Shown: piece by piece, positions 36,720 to 48,434 of the stretch
Numbering within the stretch: position 1 is the first letter of the stretch
Layout: every line of letters begins with the position of its first letter
Assembly: GCA_021613535.1 (NCBI GenBank)
Contig: CP075493.1
Span: 13,330,001 to 13,394,000, forward strand
DNA: 64,000 nucleotides
Direction: 5' to 3'
DNA from: Adineta vaga
Taxonomy: Eukaryota; Rotifera
Translations under genes and position numbers: made by a program
The notes under the pieces: model-generated
What the model was told of the DNA's origin: nothing
Databases searched by the model: none
The model's input: the letters and a program-made list of their open reading frames with translations, nothing else

Positions 36720-38457
36720 ATGCTGCGTGTGACATCAATAGCTTTCATATTATTTGTAACTTTACCGTTATTCTCAACGTATACCCTCCGATATGATGAA
36801 TCTACATACTGCCAAGCTATAGAAGGTTTTGAGTGCAAATGCACAGATTATCGTATAACATGTACCAATGAACATCAATTGTCATTACCAATAAAGATTC
36901 TAGACGATGTAAAACACAATTATCAATCTGTCGAAGTGAATATAATGGCTCCATCATATGACATTGTTGTCGATGATCGTACATTTGAAACGATCAAACA
37001 ACTATACAGTGCTGATGCAAATGCGCTACAATTTCGTATTGAATTCGAAAAATTTACTGCACTTAACTTCATATCACCGGGATTTTCAAATCAGTGTTTC
37101 CAGATAATTTATCCAAAAACACTACCAAACATTTGGTAAAATACAACTAATTTTTTCAATCATTTATTTTCTTTCATTTACCAATTTTAGGCCATGAAAA
37201 TTTATAATCTGGAGGTGGAACCAAATGATCATGAGCATTTATTTCAAAATTTGCATGTTGATTCATTCGAAGTTTATTTCTTATATCCACTTCGTGGCAC
37301 ATTTCAACAATTGTTCGATGGTGCAAATATCAAATATTTACGTTTAACTGGTGGCGAAATTCGTTCGGATGTTTCACAACCATTCACAGGCATTATTCAT
37401 CGTTTAGAAATAGCGAAACAAGCTAGCACGCTAAGCGTACAAAATTTTCCTGTCTATCCAGCACATGAAATGATCATCAATGCATTTTATGTTATGGACT
37501 TTAATAGCGAACATCCATCGAATTATAAAAACTTAGCTGAGTTGCATGTTCATAGTTTGGATCAAATTCCAGCCAATGCTTTTCAAGACTATCCAAATAT
37601 TCGTACTTTATCAATTTCCAGTGAAAAAGCTATTGATCTTCGTGCATTAGATGGTTTGAAAAATTTAGAAGAACTTATAATCAAAGATGGACCAGTAAAT
37701 TTAGAACTGTGAAACAATTTACCTAAATTAAAAGAATTTCAAATGAATATAGAAAAATTAGATGACAAAAATCAATGTAAATTAATTGAAAACGTAGCAA
37801 ACGGACAGTTTGCCGTACGAGGTAAATACCAAACTAGATAAAACGAATTCGAATCATTCATTTCTCTTTCTAGCGATTTCAAATTATGAAGAATGTAATT
37901 GTATAATTGTCTATTTGAATGTTATTCAGGGCGAAACACCATGTGATGTCGAACATTGTGAACAATCATCATGTGCAGTAATTAAAAACAATTATGATGC
38001 AGAAACCCATACATTTAAAATACCATTGCCTATTCTACGTTCTGATGGTACAAATGCATTGTGTGAACGTAAACAACAAGTATATTATACACCATATCAA
38101 ATACCACAGGAAGATCGAAATAAATTTGAAAATGGTACGGCAAAAGTAGAAGAACCACAATTACAAGATGAATGGAAAATACCTATGAATACTAACAATC
38201 CAGAAGAATCTTCCATTACAAGAAGTATGTTAAATATACACACACTGTAATGAAAGTTGTCGAAATGTTTTATTAAACCAATTGTGTTATTTTTAGATCA
38301 ACCAGAAGAAATTGATAAAGAAAAACTCTCACAAAAGACGACAGAGAACCTCAATGAAATACAGAATTTAGCTCGAATTATAAAAGTACTTGCCGATAAA
38401 ATACAAGAGCTAACACAAAATGATCATTTAGATACACGGATGGAAAATATCGATTGA
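36720..38457 (+). pseudogene. Secreted leucine-rich-repeat-like protein, broken
   Basis: Four exons: 36720-37135, 37191-37821, 37874-38224 and 38297-38457. A signal peptide (MLRVTSIAFILFVTLPLF) is followed by a Cys cap (CQAIEGFECKCTDYRITC), LRR-like strands in exon 2 (NIRTLSISSEKAIDLRALDG, LKNLEELIIKD), a second Cys cluster (TPCDVEHCEQSSC) in exon 3 and a coiled-coil tail in exon 4. Exons 2-4 join in phase. Exon 1 to 2 is off by one base at GT-AG sites, and an in-frame TGA at 37710-37712 cuts the repeats while homologous-looking sequence continues (NNLPKLKEFQ). Two independent lesions suggest a pseudogene, although it may still be transcribed. Confidence 0.68.
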
Positions 38458-38875
38458 TCACAAGAAGAAGTATATTATAAGCTTTTAAAAACAAAATGCC
38501 CTTTTTTCCCTTTCTATTATCTTCTGATGCTATCATATATTCATTGCCTTTTCTTATCCTAAGAGTTTATTCTTGAATCCTTTAATCTGCTTTTGCTTCT
38601 TTGACGTGTTAAAAACACAAAACTGTCATTTTTAAAAGTTCCCTCGATTAAAAAAATATGCTTCCGTATGCCTATTCGATACATAGATCAAAACGAAAGA
38701 TGATCTGTGTTATAGTGATGGAAACAATTGGGCTTAACAAATTTGAAGTTAGTAATTTTAGATTCTTGAATCTCTTTGTTGATACAGGACTCTTTTTTTT
38801 CTAAACAGCTAAAGGATCGATAATATTCTTATATGCTAAATGATTTAGTAGATCTTTTCTGATGTTTTTGCAACA
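38458..38875. other. Convergent intergenic region
   Basis: About 420 bp between convergent genes. No features beyond AT-rich 3' sequence. Confidence 0.4.
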
Positions 38876-39807
38876 TTAGTTTTCGATGTTTCTCGGAATA
38901 GGCAAGTGGCAAATATCGAGATAGATTGAGTTGATGCGCGGCTTCTTCAAGAAAAGCATAACGATATTCGTAGTGTCCCGGTTGATTCGATATGGCGTTA
39001 TGAGTGGTAAATCTCGATGGTGTGATTGATTGAGAAAAATAGGAATCGATGAACCGTTTGACAAATATAAATAAACGAGACCAAAAAAAATATCTTCACC
39101 ATTCCAATGGGTTTTATTTCGAAAAGTGTTCTTTTTAATGAAGGGTATCATGAGTGGAGCAAAGCGAAAAAACTTATGGCACAATGAACGATCAATAAGT
39201 ATTGCACGTGTCAAACAGATAAGATTTGATTGTTTGTCGAAGTCCGATTTTTGTTTCTTGAACCATCTGTGCGTCCAAAATGTTGGAAACATACAGGCTG
39301 AGCTTTGTTTACTTGCACTGCCATGAAACGACGAATATCTGGATACGAAAGCAACAGATCATCATCTAACAAAAGAACGCGATGATGCCAAGCTTCGTAA
39401 GCACATGCATGAAAACGTACAGCCACACCCCATTCATCTGAAATCGAGTAGTTAACTATAAGTCGTACTTTTGGATGTGAGTACGTAAAAGTTGAAGAAG
39501 GATTCGCCATAATGACAACAATATCTCCCACTTTATCGAAGTTGACGAGAGTTTGAAGAATTATCTTGACATTATTGGGTCGCAACCAGTTGATTATTAT
39601 CACAGATATTTGATGATTGCGGTCATCATTGAATGTATTGTTAATAATTGAGCTTAAATTCTTTTCTGCAAATAAACTACTCTTCCAAGACAGATGCTGT
39701 AAATATGTCGTACATAAAATACTCATACTGACGACCATTAATAAGAGAATGAAATGCATCTGAAGTGTCCAGAAGCGTTGATCTTTGAATAAAAATAATA
39801 ATCGCAT
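38876..39807 (-). pseudogene. Type II membrane glycosyltransferase (exostosin-like fold), frameshifted
   Basis: The ATG at 39805-39807 starts a short cytoplasmic part and a signal anchor (MHFILLLMVVSMSILCTTYL). A GT-A type transferase follows, with VIIINWLRP, the metal-binding run LLLDDDLLL, and in the second frame FAPLMIPFIKKN and HWNGEDIFFGLVYLYL. The arrangement resembles exostosin-like (GT64) enzymes, which add hexosamines in the Golgi, but the exact family is uncertain. The first frame stops at 39211-39213; the next frame carries the C-terminal half to TAA at 38876. The switch lies around 39215-39245 and needs one base lost or two gained. No splice sites explain it. It is next to a GT90 gene on the same strand. 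Confidence 0.68.
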
Positions 39808-40046
39808 CGATATTTTTCATCAGAGTAATCAATATTTGCACGAAAGTAATTTCTTATGAATTTTTTTCACATCTATGTATAAATAGATTATAGTTTTTAT
39901 CTAAAACATATTATATTGATGATTAGTGATAAATTATAATAAATGAAATCTAGTAATTTGACAGATCAAGTTTATATGTGAAAAATACTGCAATAACTAA
40001 CTATACGTAATTTATTTACCGTCATTGCGATAATCAATACATACGT

Positions 40047-41504
40047 TTACTCCTTCAAGATTTTTTTTGTTGACCACACTAACCATTTTTGAGAACAAGT
40101 TAATGGTCCATTCATAATTTGTTTCGTCAGTGTCATATAATCTTTCAATGAGCAGTAATTCGTTGTCACGTTAGCTGTTGTAACATGATCGACCAACAGT
40201 TGTTTATATCTGTTTAGTATTAGCTTTATGTACAGTTTTGCGGCTGATCTTGATAGATATTTTCCTTGGAAATGTATTCCGGATTGCACTATTCTTTGCA
40301 TATGTTCATCATTTTGTCTTGCCCAAAGAACTTTCTTACGAAGATCTTGCAAATTAATATCGATTGGAACGTAATGTATGTAGGGAATTAGCAATGGATC
40401 TAACCAACGTTTCCAAATAGATTTCTGACTGAAGAAAACAGATCCTGAACCAATTATATGCCCTTTACGAGCTGAACCAGCTGAACCATCAATATCAAGA
40501 ATATATTTGTATGCCGATTGTTCTTCAAATGACATAAACGGAACACGAGTAATATTTGTTTGTGCTTCTATTTCTTCTGTGGTCGGTGGATGATCATTCA
40601 ATCCTTGACGTTTTTTTCGTTTCCCATACACAAATGGAGGTATATCCCAATCTAAATGATTGAATTCTGTAATGCCGATATCCATAACGTCTGAATTCAT
40701 CATAGATAGTTTTACGGCTTTGACACGAGTACATGAAAACCAATTGTTCGAATGAAAATTGTAGCAATCTGCTTTACCTCGAAATAGAGCAAGTTCTTTT
40801 TTCTGCTTCCAAGACACTAAGTGTGAATTATTAGGCCATCTATAAGTACCATGCGAGCCAAACTGCATGGTATCTGGTAAGAGTAAATCTGAATGAAAAT
40901 CACTGGTCATAAATGTAAACACAGGTAGCCCATGTGCAATTGCATGTGAATGAAGAGCTGAACAAGGTCCATGTAGAATTAGAATGAAATCAACACCATC
41001 TGCTGTTGACTTCCAATCATCGAAATATCCTTCCACTATCATTTCCCCTAATATCTGCATAAATGTTGCAAGACGCTGATTAAGATATCTGTAAGGTACG
41101 CGTGTAAGCTGTCGGTACAGTAGGTGTTTTCCACGTTGAACAATTCGAATTCGAACACCTAAATTGGTATTTGCTCCAATAAATTCCATAGCATTGAGTG
41201 AGTCTTGTGTGATCCGAAAATAACCTTGTCCAGGTTGTTGTTCATCAGTGTTATATGATGGTACACCAAAATAGGGTTCAAGTTGAGTAGTTATCATGTT
41301 CGAAAATGCTGCCTCTACTGTTTGAGTATCTTCATAATCTAGTGCATGAAGAAAGTCCATCTGGTCTTTAGTAGAACGAAGAGAGTAACATGCGCTACGA
41401 TTTCTATCGGCATATAGTACTGCTGTCAAAATAGCACCACAGACAAAGACACCAATCAGTACTATCCATTGAAGAAATGATTGAAGTAGAATCCGGCGTA
41501 TCAT
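40047..41504 (-). CDS. Protein O-glucosyltransferase-like enzyme (GT90, CAP10 domain)
   Basis: Single exon, 485 residues from the ATG at 41502-41504. One N-terminal signal anchor (about 8-30, FLQWIVLIGVFVCGAILTAV) places it as a type II membrane protein of the ER/Golgi. The GT90 core is clear: ALFRGKADCYNF, FNHLDWDIPPF, YKYILDIDGSAGSARKGHIIGSG split as expected, and KRWLDPLLIPYIHYVPID before a helical C-terminus. GT90 enzymes include POGLUT/Rumi, which glucosylate EGF repeats, and fungal CAP10. The acceptor cannot be told here. Length and motifs are normal and no lesion is seen, unlike the neighbouring transferase. Confidence 0.85.
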   Translation of the reverse strand: MIRRILLQSFLQWIVLIGVFVCGAILTAVLYADRNRSACYSLRSTKDQMDFLHALDYEDTQTVEAAFSNMITTQLEPYFGVPSYNTDEQQPGQGYFRITQDSLNAMEFIGANTNLGVRIRIVQRGKHLLYRQLTRVPYRYLNQRLATFMQILGEMIVEGYFDDWKSTADGVDFILILHGPCSALHSHAIAHGLPVFTFMTSDFHSDLLLPDTMQFGSHGTYRWPNNSHLVSWKQKKELALFRGKADCYNFHSNNWFSCTRVKAVKLSMMNSDVMDIGITEFNHLDWDIPPFVYGKRKKRQGLNDHPPTTEEIEAQTNITRVPFMSFEEQSAYKYILDIDGSAGSARKGHIIGSGSVFFSQKSIWKRWLDPLLIPYIHYVPIDINLQDLRKKVLWARQNDEHMQRIVQSGIHFQGKYLSRSAAKLYIKLILNRYKQLLVDHVTTANVTTNYCSLKDYMTLTKQIMNGPLTCSQKWLVWSTKKILKE

Positions 41505-42871
41505 GAGCCTATAAGATAAAAAAAAAATTATTTCACCATTCGATACAGCGATCGTAATACATTCGTCACTATTTTTCTAGCAATATAGGAGCTCGACAAT
41601 TACATTTCGCAATCGAAAGACAATAAACGAGTTAGTTTCATTTTATTCTGGAGCGGACTCGTCGAAGTGCATAAGAGTTCTCTGCAAGTTTAATCAAATT
41701 TATAACTTTAAATAGATTAGAGCAGTCTTTTTTTATCGTATGTTTTATATTCCATCTTTTCTTACTTACTTAGCCTTTCTAAAAGAATAAATCATACCAA
41801 AAAGTTTGCCGGTCAAGTTGCAACTATGTAAAAATGTAGTATTCTTTGGCATAAAAAAGAATTTATTTTATGATTTTTTTCTCGTCTTATAATTTATTCT
41901 TTCTATTTGATAGAGATTCATATATGACATTGTGAAATGAATTTTATGCAAATAAAACATGTGCAAACATTAGACTGGTGAAATGCAACAAAATAATAAT
42001 ATTAGTTACCGAGATCTTTTAATGAATGCTCCTAAATTTTGAATTTTATCCCATATAATTGCTGAGGACGACTCTATAGAACTCAACTGTTAAATTATAC
42101 GATCTACATAATGAATTGAAGAATAATTACTTTTTCTATACATTCAATTCAACGTGTTTGACGACTAATTATAAATAAAACTTCAGCTAAATGCAATTGT
42201 CTTGAAAGTTTTGTCAGAACGGGTAAAATACACATATTAATTCTTTGCTTTTCTTTTTTCGGAGAGAGATAAATAATTGTTAATGTTTGAGTTATGATTT
42301 GTAGTAAAAAGAAAGAATAAAGTCGAAGAAAATCACATCATTTATTCAGTTAAGTGTATTTACTTGCATAAATGCTGAAATTATGAGTAAACGATAGATC
42401 AGTATACAATGCAAATATAAACACGTTTAGAAAATGTCCAAAATCTTATATATATAATTCAATTCTAATTGATTACTGTTAAATTTCATTTGTGAATCCA
42501 CATTGTGTAAAGAATTATATTTTATTATCTTTTAAATTGGCGTATTTCATTTTCTCTACTGTTCAAACTCACTCTTCAATATTAGAAAAATGACGATAAT
42601 GAAAGTTTCTTCCATTTTTGTTCGACTTTATTTATGAGTATTGTATTTCATCGATTCATATATGAAAGTCATAATTATTTTCCTTCGCCCAAAAAAAAAG
42701 TACTTCTTTATCAAATAGCATCAAAATCATATATTTTTACGTATATTCAAAAACATTTGATGACTTGAAAAATGACTATTTCTTTTCAAAATCATGCATT
42801 CATCTTATAGTTAATAAAAATTGTGTTAATAAATAGAAGAAATTTTTTTGGTTTAACTTGCATTGTTCATA
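41505..42871. other. Intergenic, no gene seen
   Basis: About 1.4 kb AT-rich region between divergent loci. No exon, repeat or RNA was recognised. Confidence 0.45.
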
Positions 42872-44117
42872 ATGTTATTTATTGGTAAATTCTATTTATG
42901 CTTATTTCTGTTCATTTTTGAGCAAATATCAGGTAAATAATTCAAGATGGAATCTCGCAATATATTTGCAAAAATTCAGTCCACAAAATAGAAAATCTAT
43001 TTTGATTATGAAATCTACATATAGTCCATGTACGTATGTAGAATGAATACAAGTCATGTATTTCTAAGTGACATCAGTAGGTTATTATTCGGATTCATAA
43101 AAAGAATGTTGATCTTTGTTTATGCTTTATAAAACTATGACTATATCTCAATCATTGTATGAGAAAATTATAATCTTTGAAAAATCAGATAGAAATTCGT
43201 TGAATAGATTTAGAAGTCTTGTGAGTGGAACTATTGATCTTTGGGTATAATGGCGTACCTGTGGAGTCCAATTACTTCTACGAAATATTTAAATCCATAT
43301 AATTATCTATGTATTCACTTTTATTTCTCAGCTCTTTCCTACAATCTATATTCCAAATCAAGACAGTGGACAAATCATTATTTAATTTGAAGCGAATACA
43401 ACATCAACAAGAACTACTTTCGATAATTTATTCAATTCTACAAGTCTATTCGTAACAACAACAGATGAGAATTATATTGATACATTTTATTCAATTGGTG
43501 GAATTAGTAAAATAACATTAAATTCTACAATAATTTCAGTTATCTCACGATTGTTGCCGAAACAGGTACTGCTAAATCAACATCGACGACTCTTCATATT
43601 ATCCTCGTGGGATATTTATCGACGTTAATTCGAATTTGTGCATTGCAGATTATGGAAATAGCCGAATTCAAAAATTTGGCCTTCTTTCTAATTCATATAG
43701 TAAGTTAAAGAAGAATTTATTGAGCTTAAATTTATCTCAAATATCATACCAACAGATTCCGTCCATACACCGTCGACAGCTACGTGCAATATTACTGTGA
43801 CAACAACAACAGTTATTGTAAATTGTCAAAGTTACAAGGCATCATGGAATAAACATTGTTATTATTTGGATGGCACTGTCGGTAATTGTATAACTGGTTC
43901 TAGCAAAGCAAAGAATGCCGTTTTAAAATGTATTAATTCTCTTTTTGCTGGAAAACCTTATCGAAGTACAATATCGAATAATTGTTGTGTCTGAACGGCA
44001 GATACATATCAATGTTTTGGATTCAATTCAAATTGTAATTCAGCTGGGCCTCTTACAACAGGACCAGTATTGAATGGTTCTGGTTGCTTTAACTTACAGA
44101 AACGTGTTTCGCAATAA
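42872..44117 (+). pseudogene. Decayed secreted NHL-repeat / Cys-rich C-terminal domain protein
   Basis: A signal-peptide exon is visible at 42872-42932 (MLFIGKFYLCLFLFIFEQ, then a GT donor). Around 43580-43690 one frame reads as an NHL blade (PRGIFIDVNSNLCIADYGN), but the surrounding blades are lost to stops and shifts. From about 43755 a Cys-rich domain follows (CYYLDGTVGNC, NNCCV, TADTYQCFGFNSNC) ending at TAA 44115-44117. Within it, TGA at 43992-43994 sits where related rotifer proteins, as I recall them, have Trp, a one-base TGG change. Same family as the gene at 2114-3567. Confidence 0.68.
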
Positions 44118-44898
44118 CGAACGTTTTGCGGTGGTAACTGAAATGACAAACTTATTCCCAAAATATGTTAAAAAAACATGAATGATATAAAACTATCAAA
44201 ATTCAACGTTCTTTTCTCTTCTATTATTTACTTAACTTCTTTTGCAAGACATTTCGATCTGTAACATACAGTTTTATTTTGTCAATTAATAAATAATATT
44301 TTTCTTACAATGCAATAAATCAAAACGTTTTAAAAATACTACTAAATTATCATTTTAAACTCGCCTATATTGTTACCCGAGATTTAGATTATATATATAT
44401 AAAGGAAAAGACAAAAAAGAAAATCATTCGATTATCAACTTTGTTTTTCAAGATTTGATTGTTAATAAAATCAGGAATGAATTTCTTGACTTGACAATAC
44501 AATTTTCGAAGGTGGTACTCAAATATTCAAGTCTTTAGTAACGTATTTGATTAAATGTCCATGATGTCTCGTGTGTGTTTGAGAGAAAGAAAAATAAGAC
44601 GGATTATGTACGTCATTTTTGTTCTTCCATTTGATTGACGTAAATGTGCAACAATAAAAAACGACCCTGTGGGATGCACATACGATACTATGACAACACG
44701 GCAAAAGCATTTCTGTTTCGCCTGATTATTTCGTTATTTGACATACAAAAAAAATATGACGTCACACTTTACCTACGCATGTTTAAATTATATATATAAT
44801 CTAAAAAAAATTCTCTTTACTCATTCTGAATATTTTGTGTTTACGTTCGATCACAGAAAATTAAGAATTAATCACGAGAAGCGCAGCAACAATCGATC
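44118..44898. other. Intergenic with TA runs
   Basis: About 780 bp. TATA-like runs lie at 44391-44402 and 44791-44799, the second about 100 bp upstream of the LITAF start codon. No gene seen. Confidence 0.4.
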
Positions 44899-45218
44899 AT
44901 GGAAGGAACAATGACTCGAGTTTCTGGTTCAATTCCCGTACAATGTGTCTGTTGGAATTGCAAAAAACAGATAGTTACACGTACTGAAAAGAAAAATGGT
45001 CTTGTCACATGGCTCGGTTGTGGTGGTTTAATTCTATTTGGTTGTGTTTTTGGTTGTTGTTTGATTCCATTCTGTGTTGATGCGTGCAAGGTTAGATAAA
45101 TTCTTCTTAAATTTATAATCAATATATTGAGTAAAACTTTTTTTTGAAATCTTTATAGGATACAATACATATGTGTCCCAACTGCAACACCATCCTTGGT
45201 GAGGACAAACTACTTTAA
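44899..45218 (+). CDS. LITAF-domain protein
   Basis: Two exons, 44899-45090 and 45159-45218, joined by a 68-bp GT-AG intron in phase 0; 83 residues. The whole protein is one LITAF (SIMPLE-like) domain: first zinc knuckle CWNCKK, a Cys-rich hydrophobic stretch (GLVTWLGCGGLILFGCVFG) that dips into membranes, then the second knuckle CPNCNTILGE in exon 2. Known members sit on late endosomes and lysosomes. The short N-terminus lacks the PPxY motifs of vertebrate LITAF. AATAAA lies shortly after the stop, near 45286. Confidence 0.88.
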
Positions 45219-46356
45219 TGTAAACAGTTTGAACAGCATTAAATACGAATATTTTTTTCGATGTTTTATTTATTATAACCAAACAATAAAGAATATAAAT
45301 ATTAGATTTCTCTATTATTTACGTACCTATCTCTCTTTGATTTGTTGCACCATTAGGTGTCAAACAAACCATAGGATACTTCATTAGATGAATCATACGT
45401 TGTTGATCGTAAATTAGGTAATGATCCAACAGTAAAAAATGTTATTAACATTACATAGAGATGAGTTAGACGTCGCGCTTTGAATCGTTTGTTGTGCATA
45501 ATATTTTTTTGCCATAAAGTACGTAAAAGAAAAACGATACTTGAAATAATCATAGTGAAAGGAGGAACTATTTCATGTACAATGACATTAAAGCGAAAAA
45601 GTGTTGCGCCTTTTTAAAAGCGCATGGAGAGAAAGCTGATCGAGTCAAATGATTGAAATTATTCGTACATGATGATAAATAAATAAAATAATGAATAAAA
45701 AATCGTTTTGTTTTGTTTGCTATAAATTGATCATCCCCAACAGATCAACATGTATCATCGTTTCTTTTTCATGGTAACCAACGAAGAATTCATTTTACAG
45801 TAGTGATTATCAACTAAAAAAGAACTTACACTTTACTGCTCTTTGTACATTATGTATAAACTTGTTGCTCATCTATTTTTAACATATTCTATTCAAATAA
45901 TTATAAACTAAAGACTTCAAAATCTATATAACACTTTCTCTATATCATCGATATCTTGTGACATATTTTTTATGTACGAATATTGCCTTTCCAGTTTATT
46001 TGGTATGAGCAGTTATATCCATGTTTCACCCGTAATCAGTTTCGACTAGTTTCAGGAATTCGATTACTCGATCAAATACGACATATACCAAATATTAATC
46101 AGATTCTATTGCTGATATTCTTCCAATAAGGCAAATCAGTAAAGACAGCTTTTTATAAATATAAAAATCCGAACATATCTTCCACAATAAATATCAATAT
46201 ACTATTCTCTCTCGAATTCATCACTTCCTTTTACATCAGAGTAGAAACATATTTCAAAAGGTTTTTATTCTCGAGTACAAAATATCGTTTAACATATCAT
46301 TATGATTAAAATATGTTCACAAGCAAAATAAGAATTCGTGGCGACTTTTTCCGAAA
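45219..46356. other. Intergenic with a possible GPCR relic
   Basis: About 1.1 kb with no intact gene. A minus-strand fragment at 45358-45620 is listed separately. Confidence 0.4.
45358..45620 (-). pseudogene. Possible GPCR fragment (TM5 and third inner loop)
   Basis: The minus strand is open for about 85 codons and reads like TM5 plus the basic third inner loop of a rotifer orphan GPCR: HEIVPPFTMIISSIVFLLR, then WQKNIMHNKRFKARR and a second hydrophobic stretch. No other helices are found on either side. The call rests on pattern only. Confidence 0.35.
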
Positions 46357-46576
46357 TTACTTTTTTCCATATTCAAGAGCTTCAGCTTTTGCTTCACCAA
46401 TGGCATTGCAAGCAGTTCTGAGAGCTGAACTTGGACCACTATATGAACATGGCCAGCTGCCGTCTGGTTTTCCACTTGCATCAAGCTTTGTACAGTCACC
46501 GAGATGTTTGCATATTGCTTTCGTTCAATTCAACACTACATCTTAGACATTTGCGAGTTGATTCTGATCCACCCAT
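46357..46576 (-). pseudogene. Small Cys-containing protein with a one-base frame slip
   Basis: The ATG at 46574-46576 opens MGGSESTRKCLRCSVELNES; the next frame continues ICKHLGDCTKLDASGKPDG, then SWPCSYSGPSS and ALRTACNAIGEAKAEALEYG, to TAA at 46357-46359. The composition of both halves looks like real protein, yet they are in different frames, with the switch near 46515 equal to one extra base. A TATA box on the minus strand lies at 46619-46626, about 45 bp upstream. Family not recognised. It is divergent from the small gene at 47043. Confidence 0.45.
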
Positions 46577-47042
46577 TGAAACTGAATTGTTACTTGTCGA
46601 ACATGCAATATGATGTACTTATATACAAAAGTATTCGCCTGTGTATTGTTGTTGTTGTCGATTGGAAAATGCAAACTTAACTGAATTCTTTTCTTAGTCG
46701 ATGAATGACCATACGTTGAAGAATGAAAAAAGATAAAACAGAGCAAAAATATGTGCTATATTTTGTGTATAGATGTGAAAAAGCCCATGTTCATCATCGA
46801 AAATGTGTATCTGTCTGGTTTATAATCATCACTCGGCTTTTCCCGTAAATGAATAGCATAAAATTCCAATGACTTTCTTTTATCTGCCGCATATTTTTAT
46901 ATGGGAAAAGAAAGAGTGGAAGAGCTAGTGTTGTAGTGAATATACCAAGCGATAGAGAACAATTTCGTTGGTATATAAGGAGTCTCGCAATAGTGGATAT
47001 TTTCGAGAACGTAATCATTAATTATTAAGCAAAAAAAGATCA
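46577..47042. promoter_or_regulatory. Divergent promoter region with two TATA boxes
   Basis: A minus-strand TATATAAG (46619-46626) faces the small gene ending at 46357; a plus-strand TATATAAG (46972-46979) lies 64 bp before the ATG at 47043. Identical 8-base cores at sensible distances in a 466-bp spacer suggest two back-to-back promoters, perhaps co-regulated. No coding sequence was recognised between them. Confidence 0.5.
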
Positions 47043-47363
47043 ATGACGGGTAAGTCTAATAGAGTAAATGCATGCTGTATATAAAAATGTTTACATTCTA
47101 ACTGAGTTTTTGTTTATAATTGTTCAGATCCAAAAGGTAAAAATATCAACGAGGACAAAAGCTTTTATCAATGGCTTTTTTCAAAGAAACTTCCAGTTCG
47201 TACATGCCCTCATTGTAGTGTTCAAATGCCTGAACATGAAATGTTACAACATGTGAAGATGTGCTATAGTGATAGTTACAGTGCATCCAATGATGGATAT
47301 CATGGTCAATATCGTGGTTCAGTAGCACAGGTGAATGGCGTAATACACGAATTAGGGTGGTAG
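47043..47363 (+). CDS. Small C2HC-like zinc-finger protein
   Basis: Two exons, 47043-47049 (just 7 bp: ATG ACG G) and 47128-47363, joined by a 78-bp GT-AG intron; 80 residues. The single finger reads CPHCSVQMPEHEMLQHVKMC, that is C-x2-C-x(12)-H-x(4)-C spacing like short C2HC or UBZ-type fingers. A Ser/Tyr/Gly-rich tail follows. Support: the TATA box at 46972-46979, clean splice sites and a coherent frame. The tiny first exon makes it easy to miss. Function unknown. Confidence 0.6.
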
Positions 47364-48434
47364 AAATGACCATGTAGATGAAAATAAGTATTTTGATAAA
47401 AGTTCATAAATCCATTATTAGATGCAGAAGTGAAACAGATAAAGCATTGTTTGTCCTTTTTCTATTGTCGTACTTGTTTTTCTTTCCATGATTGGTCTAT
47501 GTCGAGATAAAATTATAATTTCAATAAAAATGATGAATATATATATATATATAGGCTAAACAAATATTTAGGATATAATAAGGGCGTGAGTGTGGTTGGT
47601 AAAAACAGCATGCGCATAAATTACTCAACTTACTTCCGCCCATTGAATACTGCAACAAATGCGATATTCTTGTCATAAATTATGGTGATAGCAGTCTCAT
47701 GGTTCTATTAGCTTCTTAAAACAAATTCACAACCTTATTCTTTTCGTTCAATAAGGAATGCGAATCAAGGAGACTATATGATTTATTTTGATCTTTCCCA
47801 ATAGTTCACCTCAAATAGTTCTGACTGTATCATATATTCCATATTTTTGTTACATGTCGATGTGAAACGACTTATGAAACTGTTTCTAAGCAGATCAGAA
47901 ACATGTGTGCGCCACATTTGCTCGAAGACAAATCGCAAGCAACTATAGAATAGTTTATTCCAAATCTGAGACATCAAACATAATCAATATCCATACGATT
48001 CTTGTATTTTTCTTTGTACATTTAATTATTGTATATTCTCATTTTGAATGTTTTTCTTCTCGACTTCGATGAATCATCTCGTCATTTAAAGGTAGCTTAA
48101 TCCTTATAATAGATTTTCTTCGAAATTTTATCGAGAGTTCGTATTCAGTTGATAATCAGACACGAAATTCAGTTTTTATTTTAATTTTTGAATATCAATA
48201 CTGTTTACAGGTCTGATATTAGATATTATGCAACACAATCAGGTATCCTAAATTCATTTACGAAATAATAAACGAAAATCTTAAGTTATTTATTGAAATG
48301 ATGCAGTACAGAAGAGAAATGAAAATGATTGTAGAGCATTCAAGATGCTGCTTCTTCTTTTTATTGAGTTGCAACACATATTCTAGAATTCTATCAACAT
48401 AAAAAGAACTACTCATCAATGGTAGAATACAATT
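47364..48434. other. Intergenic with TA microsatellite
   Basis: About 1.1 kb. A TA run lies at about 47537-47554. No gene recognised. Confidence 0.4.
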
